Shown: in pieces, positions 1 to 7,315 of the stretch
How positions within the stretch are numbered: the stretch's first letter is position 1
Layout of the letters: the number at the start of each line of letters is the position of its first letter
Assembly: GCF_052114085.1 (NCBI RefSeq)
Contig: NZ_JBFREB010000001.1
Span: 434,001-498,000, forward strand
Direction of reading: 5' to 3'
Length of the DNA: 64,000 nt
Origin: Leifsonia sp052114085
Lineage (GTDB): Bacteria > Actinomycetota > Actinomycetes > Actinomycetales > Microbacteriaceae
The notes under the pieces: generated by a model
Databases searched by the model: none
The model's input: only the letters and a program-made list of their open reading frames with translations
What the model was told of the DNA's origin: nothing
Made by a program: the position numbers and the translations under genes

Positions 1-57
1 GCTGTCAATGTCGGTGGTCGCCCCTACTCTTGGGGGTAGTTAGAAAAAACTCCCAAA

Positions 58-106
58 ACACAACATGTAGTGGAATGACAATCGTGTCATTAGGGTTATA
101 TAGTGG
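58..106 (+). promoter_or_regulatory. Tandem NrdR-like boxes flanking a promoter
   Basis: A 16-bp site at 58-73 (ACACAACATGTAGTGG) matches 13 of 16 positions of the NrdR box consensus acaCwAtATaTwGtgt as I remember it. A second site at 91-106 (TAGGGTTATATAGTGG) matches the right half well and the left half poorly. The two sites are 33 bp apart, close to three helical turns, as expected for tandem NrdR boxes. A plausible promoter lies between and within them: ATGACA at 75-80, 18-bp spacer, TATAGT at 99-104. A perfect inverted repeat ATGACA-atcg-TGTCAT at 75-90 fills the gap. NrdR is the ATP/dATP-sensing repressor of ribonucleotide reductase genes; its role here is inference. Confidence 0.5.
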
Positions 107-155
107 GTGAACACCGCAGGAACGCGGTTCACCAAGACTTCTAGGGGAGGCCATC

Positions 156-239
156 ATGGACTACGAAAACGACAGCGTTGGCGGCTACTCGGTTCCCGTC
201 GACCCCATGGACCTGCTGCAGTGCGACAGCTGCCAGTAA
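156..239 (+). CDS. 27-residue micro-protein ending in a CxxC motif
   Basis: Short ATG-initiated frame with a strong ribosome-binding site (AGGGGAGG ending 5 nt before the start), an upstream in-frame stop at 108-110, its own promoter region and an immediate strong terminator, so it looks like a complete single-gene transcript rather than the tail of a longer gene. The peptide is acidic and ends in VPVDPMDLLQCDSCQ. A terminal CxxC followed by one or two residues is characteristic of the redox-active C-terminal tail of class I ribonucleotide reductase large subunits, which fits the NrdR-like boxes upstream. It could be an internally deleted nrd gene reduced to its two ends, a genuine redox microprotein, or an unrelated precursor peptide. 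I do not recognise an exact family. Confidence 0.55.
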   Translation: MDYENDSVGGYSVPVDPMDLLQCDSCQ

Positions 240-259
240 GGCGCTAGCACCGAGCACGA

Positions 260-293
260 AGACCCCGGAGGCCACTGGCCTCCGGGGTCTTCT
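260..293 (+). terminator. Rho-independent-type terminator of the micro-gene
   Basis: A perfect 14-bp stem (AGACCCCGGAGGCC paired with GGCCTCCGGGGTCT) with a 3-nt loop and a short T-containing tail starts about 20 nt after the stop codon of the 27-codon gene. It isolates that gene from the leaderless gene at 336. Confidence 0.85.
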
Positions 294-335
294 GTCGTCC
301 GGGCGCCGTGGAGGGCCGGTCGTTAGAATCGTCGG

Positions 336-782
336 GTGCCAGTGAATCCAGAGCTGCAGGGGCGGGAGTTCCCGCCGACCCGGCCGTACCTCGTGGGGCG
401 CGAGAAGGTGCGCGAGTTCGCGCGGGCCGTCTTCGCCACCGATCCGATCAACTTCGACGTCGACGCGGCGCGCGCCGCCGGCCACCCCGATCTGGTCGCG
501 CCGCCCACGTTCCCCGTGGTGGTGCAGGAGTCGACGCTCGCGCAGTTGCTCTCCGAGCCGGACGCCGGCATCGACTTCAGCCGGGTCGTCCACGGCGACC
601 AGCGCTTCACCTTCAGCCGGCCCGTGTTCGCCGGCGACGAACTGACGGCGACGCTCCGCGTCAGCTCCGTCAAGTCGCTGGGCCCGCACTCGATGGTGAC
701 CGCCGAGTCGACGATCGTCGACGCGGACGGCGCCCACGTGGTGACCGCCACATCCACCCTGGTCGTTCGAGGAGACGAGTGA
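336..782 (+). CDS. MaoC-like (3R)-hydroxyacyl dehydratase, FAS1-type N-terminal subunit
   Basis: Protein of 148 residues of the hot-dog fold type seen in mycobacterial HadA and other MaoC-like dehydratase subunits (REFPPTRPYLVGREKVREFA near the N-terminus, then the APPTFPVV segment). Such subunits pair with a HadB-like partner to dehydrate (3R)-hydroxyacyl thioesters in fatty-acid metabolism. The partner follows immediately with an overlapping TGATG junction, so the two are translationally coupled. The GTG start is chosen because TAGAAT at 324-329 lies exactly 6 nt upstream, the layout of a leaderless actinobacterial mRNA; no Shine-Dalgarno is present. In mycobacteria the equivalent genes also lie next to tRNA-Trp and secE-nusG. 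The natural substrate is not shown by the sequence, since Microbacteriaceae make no mycolic acids. Confidence 0.8.
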   Translation: MPVNPELQGREFPPTRPYLVGREKVREFARAVFATDPINFDVDAARAAGHPDLVAPPTFPVVVQESTLAQLLSEPDAGIDFSRVVHGDQRFTFSRPVFAGDELTATLRVSSVKSLGPHSMVTAESTIVDADGAHVVTATSTLVVRGDE

Positions 783-1234
783 TGGCATCCCGTGACACCG
801 CGCCGAACTTCGATGCGCCGAACTTCGATGCGCTGAGCGTCGGCGACGTGGTCGCCGAGCGCACGTTCGAGCTGAGCCGTGACTCCCTGGTCCGCTACGC
901 CGGGGCCTCCGGCGACTTCAACCCCATCCACTACCGCGACGATGTCGCCGCCTCGGTCGGTCTCCCGGGCGTGATCGCCCACGGGATGCTGACCATGGGC
1001 CTCGCCGTGCAGCCGGTCGTCGACTGGGCGGGCGATCCCGCCCTCGTCGGGGATTATCAGGTGCGGTTCACCCGGCCTGTCGTGGTCGACCCGTCGGAGG
1101 GCGCGACCGTGACCGTCTCGGCGAAGGTGGGCCAGCTGGACGCGGAGGCCCGCGTCGCCCGCATCGACCTGACGACCACCTTCGGCGGCGAGACAGTGCT
1201 GGGCAAGGCGCAGGTCCGCGTCCGCTTCGCATGA
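782..1234 (+). CDS. MaoC-like (R)-hydroxyacyl dehydratase, catalytic HadB-type subunit
   Basis: Protein of 150 residues with the hydratase-2 signature: YAGASGDFNPIHYRDD carries the catalytic Asp and His, followed by the overhang helix region GLPGVIAHGMLTMGL. This is the catalytic half of the two-subunit dehydratase encoded with the gene before it. The N-terminus holds a small duplication (PNFDAPNFDA). Its stop overlaps the murB start (ATGA), so dehydratase subunits and murB form one operon. The reaction, reversible dehydration of (3R)-hydroxyacyl-thioester to trans-enoyl-thioester, follows from the family. Confidence 0.85.
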   Translation: MASRDTAPNFDAPNFDALSVGDVVAERTFELSRDSLVRYAGASGDFNPIHYRDDVAASVGLPGVIAHGMLTMGLAVQPVVDWAGDPALVGDYQVRFTRPVVVDPSEGATVTVSAKVGQLDAEARVARIDLTTTFGGETVLGKAQVRVRFA

Positions 1235-2370
1235 CCGACCGAATCCCGGCCCTGGCCGATCTCACCACCATCCGTGTCGGCGGCGTCCCAGCGGACTTCG
1301 TCGCCGCGGACGATCGCGACGCCCTCATCGACGCCGTCCGTGACGCACGCGCCTCCGGTGAGGAGTGGTTGCTCGTCGGCGGCGGCTCGAACACGGTCGC
1401 CAGCGACGAGGGTTTCGGCGGGACGGTCATCCATATCCGCACGCGCGGGGTCGAGAGGCTCTCGGCTGCGGACGGGCGGATCCGCATCCGCGTCCAGGCG
1501 GGTGAGCCGTGGGACGAGCTGGTCGCCTTGACCGTCCGTAACGGGTGGTCCGGCGTGGAGGCGCTGTCCGGCATCCCCGGCTCGACCGGCGCGGCGCCCG
1601 TGCAGAACATCGGCGCGTACGGCCAGGAGCTGGAGTCCGCCCTGGTCGGCGTCGAATTCTTCGATGATGCCTCCGGCGACGTGATGTACCTCACCCGCGA
1701 GGAGTTGGGTCTCGGGTATCGGACGTCCGTTCTGAAGCAGGGCCGAAGGGGAGTCGTGCTGTCCGTCGACCTCGAGCTCGCCGACGGGACGGTCCCCGGT
1801 GACGTCGGCGCTCCGCTGAGCGCGCCGGTGGCATACGCGCAACTCGCAGACGCTCTCGGCGTCTCGCTCGGCTCGCGCGTTCCCGTTGCCGAACTCCGGC
1901 GTGCTGTGCTCGCCCTCAGGTCGTCGAAGGGCATGGTGCTGGACCCGGCCGACCCGGATTCCGTGAGCTCCGGCTCGTTCTTCACCAACCCGATCGTCTC
2001 GGAAAGCTTCGCCCGGTCGCTCCCGGCGAATGCCCCGCGGTGGGCGCAGCAGCCGCCGGAGCCCGATGCGGTGATCAGCCTCCCCCCGTACGGGCTGAAC
2101 CCCCTGGATGTGCCACCGCTCGCGACGAGCCAGTACACGGTCAAGCTCAGCGCGGCGTGGCTGATCGAGAACGCCGGCATCCGGCGCGGTTTCGCGCTGC
2201 CCGGCTCGGGCGCGGCCATCTCGTCGAAGCACACGCTGGCCATCGTCAATCGGGGGGGAGCGACGGCCGCGGACGTCGTGCAACTGGCCGATTTCATCCA
2301 GTCGCGTGTGCAGGCCGAATTCGGTGTCGTGCTCCAGGCCGAACCCGTTCTGGTCGGACTGTCACTCTGA
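1231..2370 (+). CDS. murB: UDP-N-acetylenolpyruvoylglucosamine reductase
   Basis: 379-residue flavoprotein that reduces UDP-GlcNAc-enolpyruvate to UDP-MurNAc with NADPH, the second committed step of cytoplasmic peptidoglycan precursor synthesis. Visible are the N-terminal TTIRVGG segment, the FAD-binding GGGSNTVASDEGF motif at about residues 50-62, SGIPGSTGAAPVQNIGAYGQE around 115-135, and the C-terminal AAWLIENAG block with a glutamate-containing tail typical of MurB. The start overlaps the stop of the dehydratase gene (ATGA), giving a three-gene operon. Length fits the larger actinobacterial MurB type. Confidence 0.95.
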   Translation: MTDRIPALADLTTIRVGGVPADFVAADDRDALIDAVRDARASGEEWLLVGGGSNTVASDEGFGGTVIHIRTRGVERLSAADGRIRIRVQAGEPWDELVALTVRNGWSGVEALSGIPGSTGAAPVQNIGAYGQELESALVGVEFFDDASGDVMYLTREELGLGYRTSVLKQGRRGVVLSVDLELADGTVPGDVGAPLSAPVAYAQLADALGVSLGSRVPVAELRRAVLALRSSKGMVLDPADPDSVSSGSFFTNPIVSESFARSLPANAPRWAQQPPEPDAVISLPPYGLNPLDVPPLATSQYTVKLSAAWLIENAGIRRGFALPGSGAAISSKHTLAIVNRGGATAADVVQLADFIQSRVQAEFGVVLQAEPVLVGLSL

Positions 2371-2492
2371 CGGCTGGCTCGCATCCCGCCCACGGCTGAC
2401 GCCCTGCGGACTCTGAGAGTATTCTCACCCCGGGCTCCATAGGCTGAGGCCACCGATGCGCGATCGCGTCGACACGGAGCGAAGGGAACGAC

Positions 2493-3371
2493 ATGGGATT
2501 CCTCGACCGCCTGCTTGGACGCGAAGAACCGCGCCCGGCCGGCAGTGAGACGCCGCAGAACGCCGCCTACCCGCCGCCGGGCGGCGGCGCGCAGGGCGCC
2601 AGCGCGCAGGGCACCGGTGCGCCCGGCCCGGCCCGCAGCGAGGACGAGATCGCGGTCGAGCGCTACCGCTACCTTCTGCGGACGGCTCCGCCCGAGACCA
2701 TCGAGCAGGTCCACGAGGAGGCGTTCGCCAAACTGTCTCCGGACCAGCGCCGGCTGCTGTTCCAGCAGCTCAGCGAGGCTGCGCCGGCCGGCGAGCAACC
2801 GCGCGGCGACGACCCGCGCTCCCTCGCCCAGTCCGCCACCAGGTCCGAACTTCGTCAGCCCGGCACGCTCGAGCGTGCGCTCGGCGGCGGCGGCCCTCGT
2901 GGTGCCGGTTACGGCGGGATGGGCTTCGGGAGCATGTTCGCCAGCTCGCTTCTCGGAAGTGTCGCGGGTTATGTGATCGGCTCGGCCCTGGTCAGCGCCT
3001 TCCTGCCGTCGCCCGGAGACAATCAGGCGGACGGCGGCTCCGGCGACCAGAACGGCGACAACCAGAACAGCGACAACCAGAACGGCGACAACCAGAACGG
3101 CGACAACCAGAACTCCAATGACCAGGGCGGCGATGGCGGCTCGGGTGATGGGGGCCAAGGCGGCGACACCGGTGTCGAGAACGCCTCCGGCGATGGCGGC
3201 TCTGTGGACGCGGCCGGCTGGGACGGTGGCGGCGGCGACCCGTCCGGCGGCGACGCCGGTGGCTGGGGCGGCGGTGACTGGAGTGGCGGCGGTGGCGGTG
3301 GCGACTGGGGCGGCTTCGGCGGGGGCGACTTCGGTGGCGGGGGCGACTTCGGTGGGGGCGACTTCATCTGA
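2493..3371 (+). CDS. Gly-rich protein with one membrane segment and Asn/Gly repeats
   Basis: 292 residues, function unknown. The first 60 residues are Pro/Gly/Ala rich after MGFLDRLLGREEP. Residues about 50-125 form a charged helical domain (ERYRYLLRTAPPETIEQVHE, then LSPDQRRLLFQQLSEAAPAG). A hydrophobic, Gly-rich segment around residues 150-170 (FASSLLGSVAGYVIGSALVS) could span or embed in the membrane. The rest is low complexity: DNQNG/DNQNS repeats, then GGGDWGG/GGGDFGG repeats to the C-terminus. The start has GAAGGGAACGAC before ATG. A likely promoter lies in the 122-nt gap after murB. The modular layout (helical domain, hydrophobic segment, disordered Gly tail) resembles several uncharacterised actinobacterial proteins, so no function is assigned. 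Confidence 0.75.
   Translation: MGFLDRLLGREEPRPAGSETPQNAAYPPPGGGAQGASAQGTGAPGPARSEDEIAVERYRYLLRTAPPETIEQVHEEAFAKLSPDQRRLLFQQLSEAAPAGEQPRGDDPRSLAQSATRSELRQPGTLERALGGGGPRGAGYGGMGFGSMFASSLLGSVAGYVIGSALVSAFLPSPGDNQADGGSGDQNGDNQNSDNQNGDNQNGDNQNSNDQGGDGGSGDGGQGGDTGVENASGDGGSVDAAGWDGGGGDPSGGDAGGWGGGDWSGGGGGGDWGGFGGGDFGGGGDFGGGDFI
3057..3116 (+). repeat. Four tandem 15-bp coding repeats
   Basis: The unit GACAACCAGAACGGC occurs four times in tandem with single-codon variation, preceded by a partial copy at 3045. Because the unit is 15 bp, copy number can change without breaking the frame; each copy encodes DNQNG or DNQNS. Confidence 0.9.
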
Positions 3372-3406
3372 CATCTGCGAGGCTCGGTGCATCGCCAGCG
3401 CTCCCG

Positions 3407-5497
3407 TCAGCTGCGCACGGCCGCGGCGAACGGCAGCACGGCCGAGGCACCGGCCCGCAGGAGTTCCTGTCCGGCGACGGTGACAGTCCAGCGACTGTCG
3501 ACGAGATCATCGACGAGGAGCACGGGGGCGCCGGCGGGTACCTCCAGCTGATCCGCGGAAAAACGGTCCCAGACTGACGCCAGCCGGAACGCGCTGTTGC
3601 CTCCTGGTGCGCCGGACGGCGGTCCGCCGCGCCAGGCGAGGGTCCCCGCGAATGGCAGCCGGCCGACGTTCGCGAGCCCTCGCGCGAGCGACTCCACGAA
3701 CACCGGCCGACGTCGTGACGGCATGGCGGCCACTGCTCCAGGGCGAGCTGCCCAATCCCAGTCGGCCAGGACCCGGACGCACGCGTCCAGCACGGCCGGC
3801 GGTACCGGCTGGTCGGCCGCCCCGTCGGCGAGCAACTCGCGCAGCCGCCCACCCCAGCCGAGATCGGTGAGGCGCGCGAGCGCCCGTCCGGGCTGCAACT
3901 GCTGCTCGGGACGCAGCTTTCCCTTGACGGCCACCCCGAGCCGATCGGCTCCCGTGGGCCAGAGCTTGCGGGGCTCGATTTCCACTCCGACGCGGTCGAG
4001 CAGCGAGCCCACCTCGCCTGCGGTCGCTCCGTCTACCTCGGCGGGGTACCAGACCCCTGCGCAGTTGTCGCATCGGCCACACGGCCCAGCGGCGGGATCG
4101 TCAAGGGCCCGCTGCAGGAACTCCATGCGGCATCCGGTCGTCGACTCGTACTCCAGCATCGACAGCTGTTCGGCCTCACGCGCCGCGGCGATCCGGGCGT
4201 AGCGCTCCTCGTCGTACTCCCAGGGCGCGCCGGTCGCGACCCAACCGCCGCTCACACGTCGCACCGCGCCGTCGACGTCGAGGACCTTCAGCAGCAGTTC
4301 GAGAGTCGACGCCCGCAGGTCGACCCGGCTCTCCAGCACGCGGGTCGATTGCGCCTGGTCACCGAGCGCCTCCAGCACCGCCGATGCCTTCTCGCGGGAC
4401 GGCATCGACGCCGTTGCAAAGTACTGCCAGATGGCGCGGTCCTCCGGACCGGGAAGGAGCAGCACGTCTGCGTTCTCCGTGGCGCGGCCGGCGCGGCCGA
4501 CCTGCTGGTAGTACGCCACCGGGGACGACGGAGCACCGAGGTGCACCACGAAACCGAGGTCGGGTTTGTCGAACCCCATTCCGAGCGCGCTGGTCGCGAC
4601 CAGCGCCTTCACCTCGTTGCGCTTCAACCGCCCCTCGAGGTCTTCTCGCTCCGCCGTGTCGGTCTGTCCGGTGTACGCGTGCGCCTCGTGGCCGGCGCGA
4701 CGAAGGACCCGAGCGGTGTCCTCGGCCGCGGAGACGGTCAGCGTGTAGACGATGCCGCTCCCCGGAAGGTCTGCCAGATGGCCGGCGAGCCACGCGAGGC
4801 GGGTGGTGGCGTCGGGTAGTGGGAGGACGCCTAGCCGCAGCGAGCGGCGAGCGAGCGGCCCCCGGATCGTCAGTACGTCGCCCTCTCGGCCCGCGCCGAG
4901 CTGCTCCACCACGTCGGCGACGACGCGTTCGTTGGCGGTGGCGGTCGTCGCAAGCACCGGCACGCCGTTCGGTAGAAGGGCGATGAGGTCGCGCAAACGC
5001 CGGTAGTCGGGACGGAAGTCGTGACCCCAGTCAGAGATGCAGTGCGCCTCATCGACCACCAGCAGTCCGCTGCGCTCCACGAGGGCGGGAAGCTGCGTAT
5101 CGCGGAACTCGGGATTGTTCAGCCGTTCCGGAGAGACCAGCAGCACATCGACCGAGTCGTCGCGCAGGCGGGCGGCCACATCATCCCACTCGTGACGGTT
5201 CGCGGAGTTGATGCTGACGGCCCGCACCCCGGCGCGTTCGGCGGCCGCGACTTGGTCGCGCATGAGGGCGAGCAGCGGCGAGACGAGGATGGTCGGGCCG
5301 GCCCCGCGTGCCCGGAGCAGCATGGTGGCCACGAAGTACACAGCCGACTTGCCCCATCCCGTCCGTTGCACCACCAGTGCACGCCGGTGATCTTCGACCA
5401 GAGCGGTGATGGCCTCCAGCTGCCCGTCGTGGAACTCCGCATCCGGTCGCCCGACGAGGGCTCGGAGGCGGAGGAGGGCGTCGCTTGCTGTGGTCAT
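3407..5497 (-). CDS. RecQ-family DNA helicase with C-terminal phosphoribosyltransferase-like domain
   Basis: 696 residues. The N-terminal half is a superfamily 2 helicase: Walker A TGWGKS at residues 46-51, DEAH at 149-152, GIVYT and a QVGRAGR motif VI later. A zinc-type cysteine cluster follows (C then CGRCDNC near residues 460-485). Instead of an HRDC domain, the C-terminus carries VLLVDDLVDSRWT at about 660-672, which resembles the PRPP-binding loop of type I phosphoribosyltransferases. It would unwind DNA with ATP in the cytoplasm during recombination or repair; the role of the tail is unknown. GACGAT lies 6 nt before the ATG, compatible with leaderless expression. Such fusions replace classical RecQ in some actinobacteria, from memory. 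Confidence 0.88.
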   Translation of the reverse strand: MTTASDALLRLRALVGRPDAEFHDGQLEAITALVEDHRRALVVQRTGWGKSAVYFVATMLLRARGAGPTILVSPLLALMRDQVAAAERAGVRAVSINSANRHEWDDVAARLRDDSVDVLLVSPERLNNPEFRDTQLPALVERSGLLVVDEAHCISDWGHDFRPDYRRLRDLIALLPNGVPVLATTATANERVVADVVEQLGAGREGDVLTIRGPLARRSLRLGVLPLPDATTRLAWLAGHLADLPGSGIVYTLTVSAAEDTARVLRRAGHEAHAYTGQTDTAEREDLEGRLKRNEVKALVATSALGMGFDKPDLGFVVHLGAPSSPVAYYQQVGRAGRATENADVLLLPGPEDRAIWQYFATASMPSREKASAVLEALGDQAQSTRVLESRVDLRASTLELLLKVLDVDGAVRRVSGGWVATGAPWEYDEERYARIAAAREAEQLSMLEYESTTGCRMEFLQRALDDPAAGPCGRCDNCAGVWYPAEVDGATAGEVGSLLDRVGVEIEPRKLWPTGADRLGVAVKGKLRPEQQLQPGRALARLTDLGWGGRLRELLADGAADQPVPPAVLDACVRVLADWDWAARPGAVAAMPSRRRPVFVESLARGLANVGRLPFAGTLAWRGGPPSGAPGGNSAFRLASVWDRFSADQLEVPAGAPVLLVDDLVDSRWTVTVAGQELLRAGASAVLPFAAAVRS

Positions 5498-5586
5498 GGA
5501 GCCATCGTCTCAGGGACGCCCGACGCCCGGTCCCGTGCGGCACAAATCAGTGGACAACACCCATCTGACGGCCGCTGTGGACGGAA

Positions 5587-5898
5587 TCAGGCGCCCGGAC
5601 GCACCCGCCTGCGCTGCGACGCACGGATCCCGCCCAAGAGTGCCGATACGACGATGATCAATCCGAGGAGGGCCGCGCCCAGCGCCCAGGCCGAGCCGGG
5701 CGTGAGGGAGGTGAGCCAGGTTCCCGCGTCGGCCGCACGCTCCGGAGACGCCACGATGTACAGAGTCACGGTCGCGAAGACGGTGAGCAGCACGCCCCAC
5801 ACCACTCCTCCCCAGCGGATCGGCGCGCCTCCCGCCGGCGAGGCGGTCGGGATGACGGGCGTCGGGTGGGCCATGTTCAGCGGCTCGGTCATATCCAT
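5587..5898 (-). CDS. Small two-helix membrane protein
   Basis: 103 residues with a Pro-rich cytoplasmic-type N-terminus and two hydrophobic helices (VVWGVLLTVFATVTLYIVA and WALGAALLGLIIVVSALLGG), ending in a basic RASQRRR tail. It lies 16 nt downstream of the PspC-domain gene on the same strand, so it is probably the second gene of that operon and linked to envelope stress. No family assignment is possible from the sequence. Confidence 0.7.
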   Translation of the reverse strand: MDMTEPLNMAHPTPVIPTASPAGGAPIRWGGVVWGVLLTVFATVTLYIVASPERAADAGTWLTSLTPGSAWALGAALLGLIIVVSALLGGIRASQRRRVRPGA

Positions 5899-5914
5899 TG
5901 CTCCTTGTCGGATC

Positions 5915-7201
5915 TCAGTACTGGAGGAGGACCGGGAGGCCCTCGGTCGTGATGCGTACGCCGGCGAAGCCGTCGCCCGCCAGGAACAGTGCCGCGCCCG
6001 TGAGAACGGCCAGCAGGATCCCGAGGAAGATGAGGAAGCCGCTGCGGCGACGGGCGAGCCCGGCGACCAGCACGGCGACGCCGACGACGAGGGTCGCCGC
6101 AGAGAGTCCCGCGGCGGTGGTGTAGCGTGCGACGTCCGCCAGTTGCGGCCAGATGATGGCCACCAGCGACCCGGCGATCAGCGCCAGACCGACCGTGAGC
6201 CAACCGACGGCTGCGCCGACCCGAGGGTTCGCCGCCCGGTATGCCTCGCGGCGTGCGGCGGCTTCCGCGGTGGCCACCGCCACCTGGCCACGGAGCTCCG
6301 CGGAGCGCTGCGCCTTCACGGCCCGCATGTCGGCGGCGAGGCGCTGCTTCCATGCCGCGTGGTCGGCCCGCCACTGCGACTGCCGCTGCTGCCAGTCCGC
6401 GAGCTCCTCCGTCGACGCACCCTGCTGAAGGGCGGGAGGCGGCGTCGGCTCGGCGGCGATGTCGAGCTGCACCGGGTCCGGCGCGGAGACGGTCGGCGAG
6501 GCGGGTGTGCCTGCGCTCGCCGTGGGCGCGCCCGCGTCCGGATCTGCCGGATCGGCCGCAGGTGCCGCATCCCCCGATCTCGCGGCCTGCGAGGTCCCTG
6601 CAGCAGAGCGGGTCTCAGCGGGCGAACCCGCCGTCGTCGCGGCCGTCGTCGCCCACGCCCCCTGCGCCTGTGCACCCGCTCCCCGGGTGTCCGAGTTCCT
6701 CACGGCAACGACGATGAGCGCCACCACGGCGCCGACGACCACGAGCGTCCACACCACGCGGCCGATCACATCACCCCAGGCCGAGGCGTCCCAGAACGCC
6801 CCGTGGGCCCACCAGAGCCCGCTCGTCCAGGGCAGCAGCGACAGCAGCAGCATGACCCCGATGGCCACGATGGGCGGCTCGAAGTCGCCCTCGAACAGGC
6901 TCTGCAGGTGGATGCGGCCGTCGCGGTCGGGGAGGAGCGCCCAGGCTGCCGCGTAGAGCAGCAGCACCGGGGCTCCGAGGATGCCCGCCACCACGATGAT
7001 GCCGCGCACGATGAGCGGGTCGATGCCGAGACGGTAGGCGATCCCCGCCGACACGCCGCCGAGCCAGCCGTCGGCGCGCACCACGCCGAGCCCGCGCATC
7101 CAGTCGAAGAACCGCGTGCCTCGGCCGGCGAATCCGGTCTGCGGGCCGCCGTAGGGGTTGCCGGGGGTCCCCACCGGCCGGGTCGAATCGTTCTGTGACA
7201 T
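5915..7201 (-). CDS. PspC-domain membrane protein
   Basis: 428 residues. A PspC domain lies near the N-terminus (RADGWLGGVSAGIAYRLGID, then PLIVRGIIVVAGILGAPVLL and AAWALLPD), followed by further membrane helices, an Ala/Thr-rich linker, a charged helical stretch (WQQRQSQWRADHAAWKQRL) and four or more C-terminal membrane segments. PspC domains sense or transduce membrane stress. I start at the ATG encoding MSQNDSTRP because AAGGA lies 4 nt before it; an ATG three codons upstream is possible. Divergently transcribed from a sensor kinase that also carries a PspC domain, with about 115 nt between, so both probably belong to one stress circuit. Confidence 0.85.
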   Translation of the reverse strand: MSQNDSTRPVGTPGNPYGGPQTGFAGRGTRFFDWMRGLGVVRADGWLGGVSAGIAYRLGIDPLIVRGIIVVAGILGAPVLLLYAAAWALLPDRDGRIHLQSLFEGDFEPPIVAIGVMLLLSLLPWTSGLWWAHGAFWDASAWGDVIGRVVWTLVVVGAVVALIVVAVRNSDTRGAGAQAQGAWATTAATTAGSPAETRSAAGTSQAARSGDAAPAADPADPDAGAPTASAGTPASPTVSAPDPVQLDIAAEPTPPPALQQGASTEELADWQQRQSQWRADHAAWKQRLAADMRAVKAQRSAELRGQVAVATAEAAARREAYRAANPRVGAAVGWLTVGLALIAGSLVAIIWPQLADVARYTTAAGLSAATLVVGVAVLVAGLARRRSGFLIFLGILLAVLTGAALFLAGDGFAGVRITTEGLPVLLQY

Positions 7202-7315
7202 GTCCTTCATCCTGGCGGCGCCCGGACTCGGCGGATATCGGGTGAACCCCTGAGCGCACCCTGATTCCGGACGCCTCCGGGTGCGGCCCGGTTCGGGGTC
7301 TGCTTGGATGCTGGC

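Noticed and set aside
1..300. RiPP precursor peptide interpretation of the 27-residue gene
   Set aside because: No modification enzyme or transporter is next to it in this window, and the NrdR-like boxes point elsewhere; it cannot be fully excluded because the region upstream is not visible.
336..1234. Single fused protein covering both MaoC-like subunits
   Set aside because: The first part of that longer frame is out of frame with the real first subunit; two genes with a TGATG overlap explain the region better.
3045..3125. Short tandem repeats resembling a small CRISPR array
   Set aside because: Units are 15 bp without spacers and are in frame within a Gly/Asn-rich protein.
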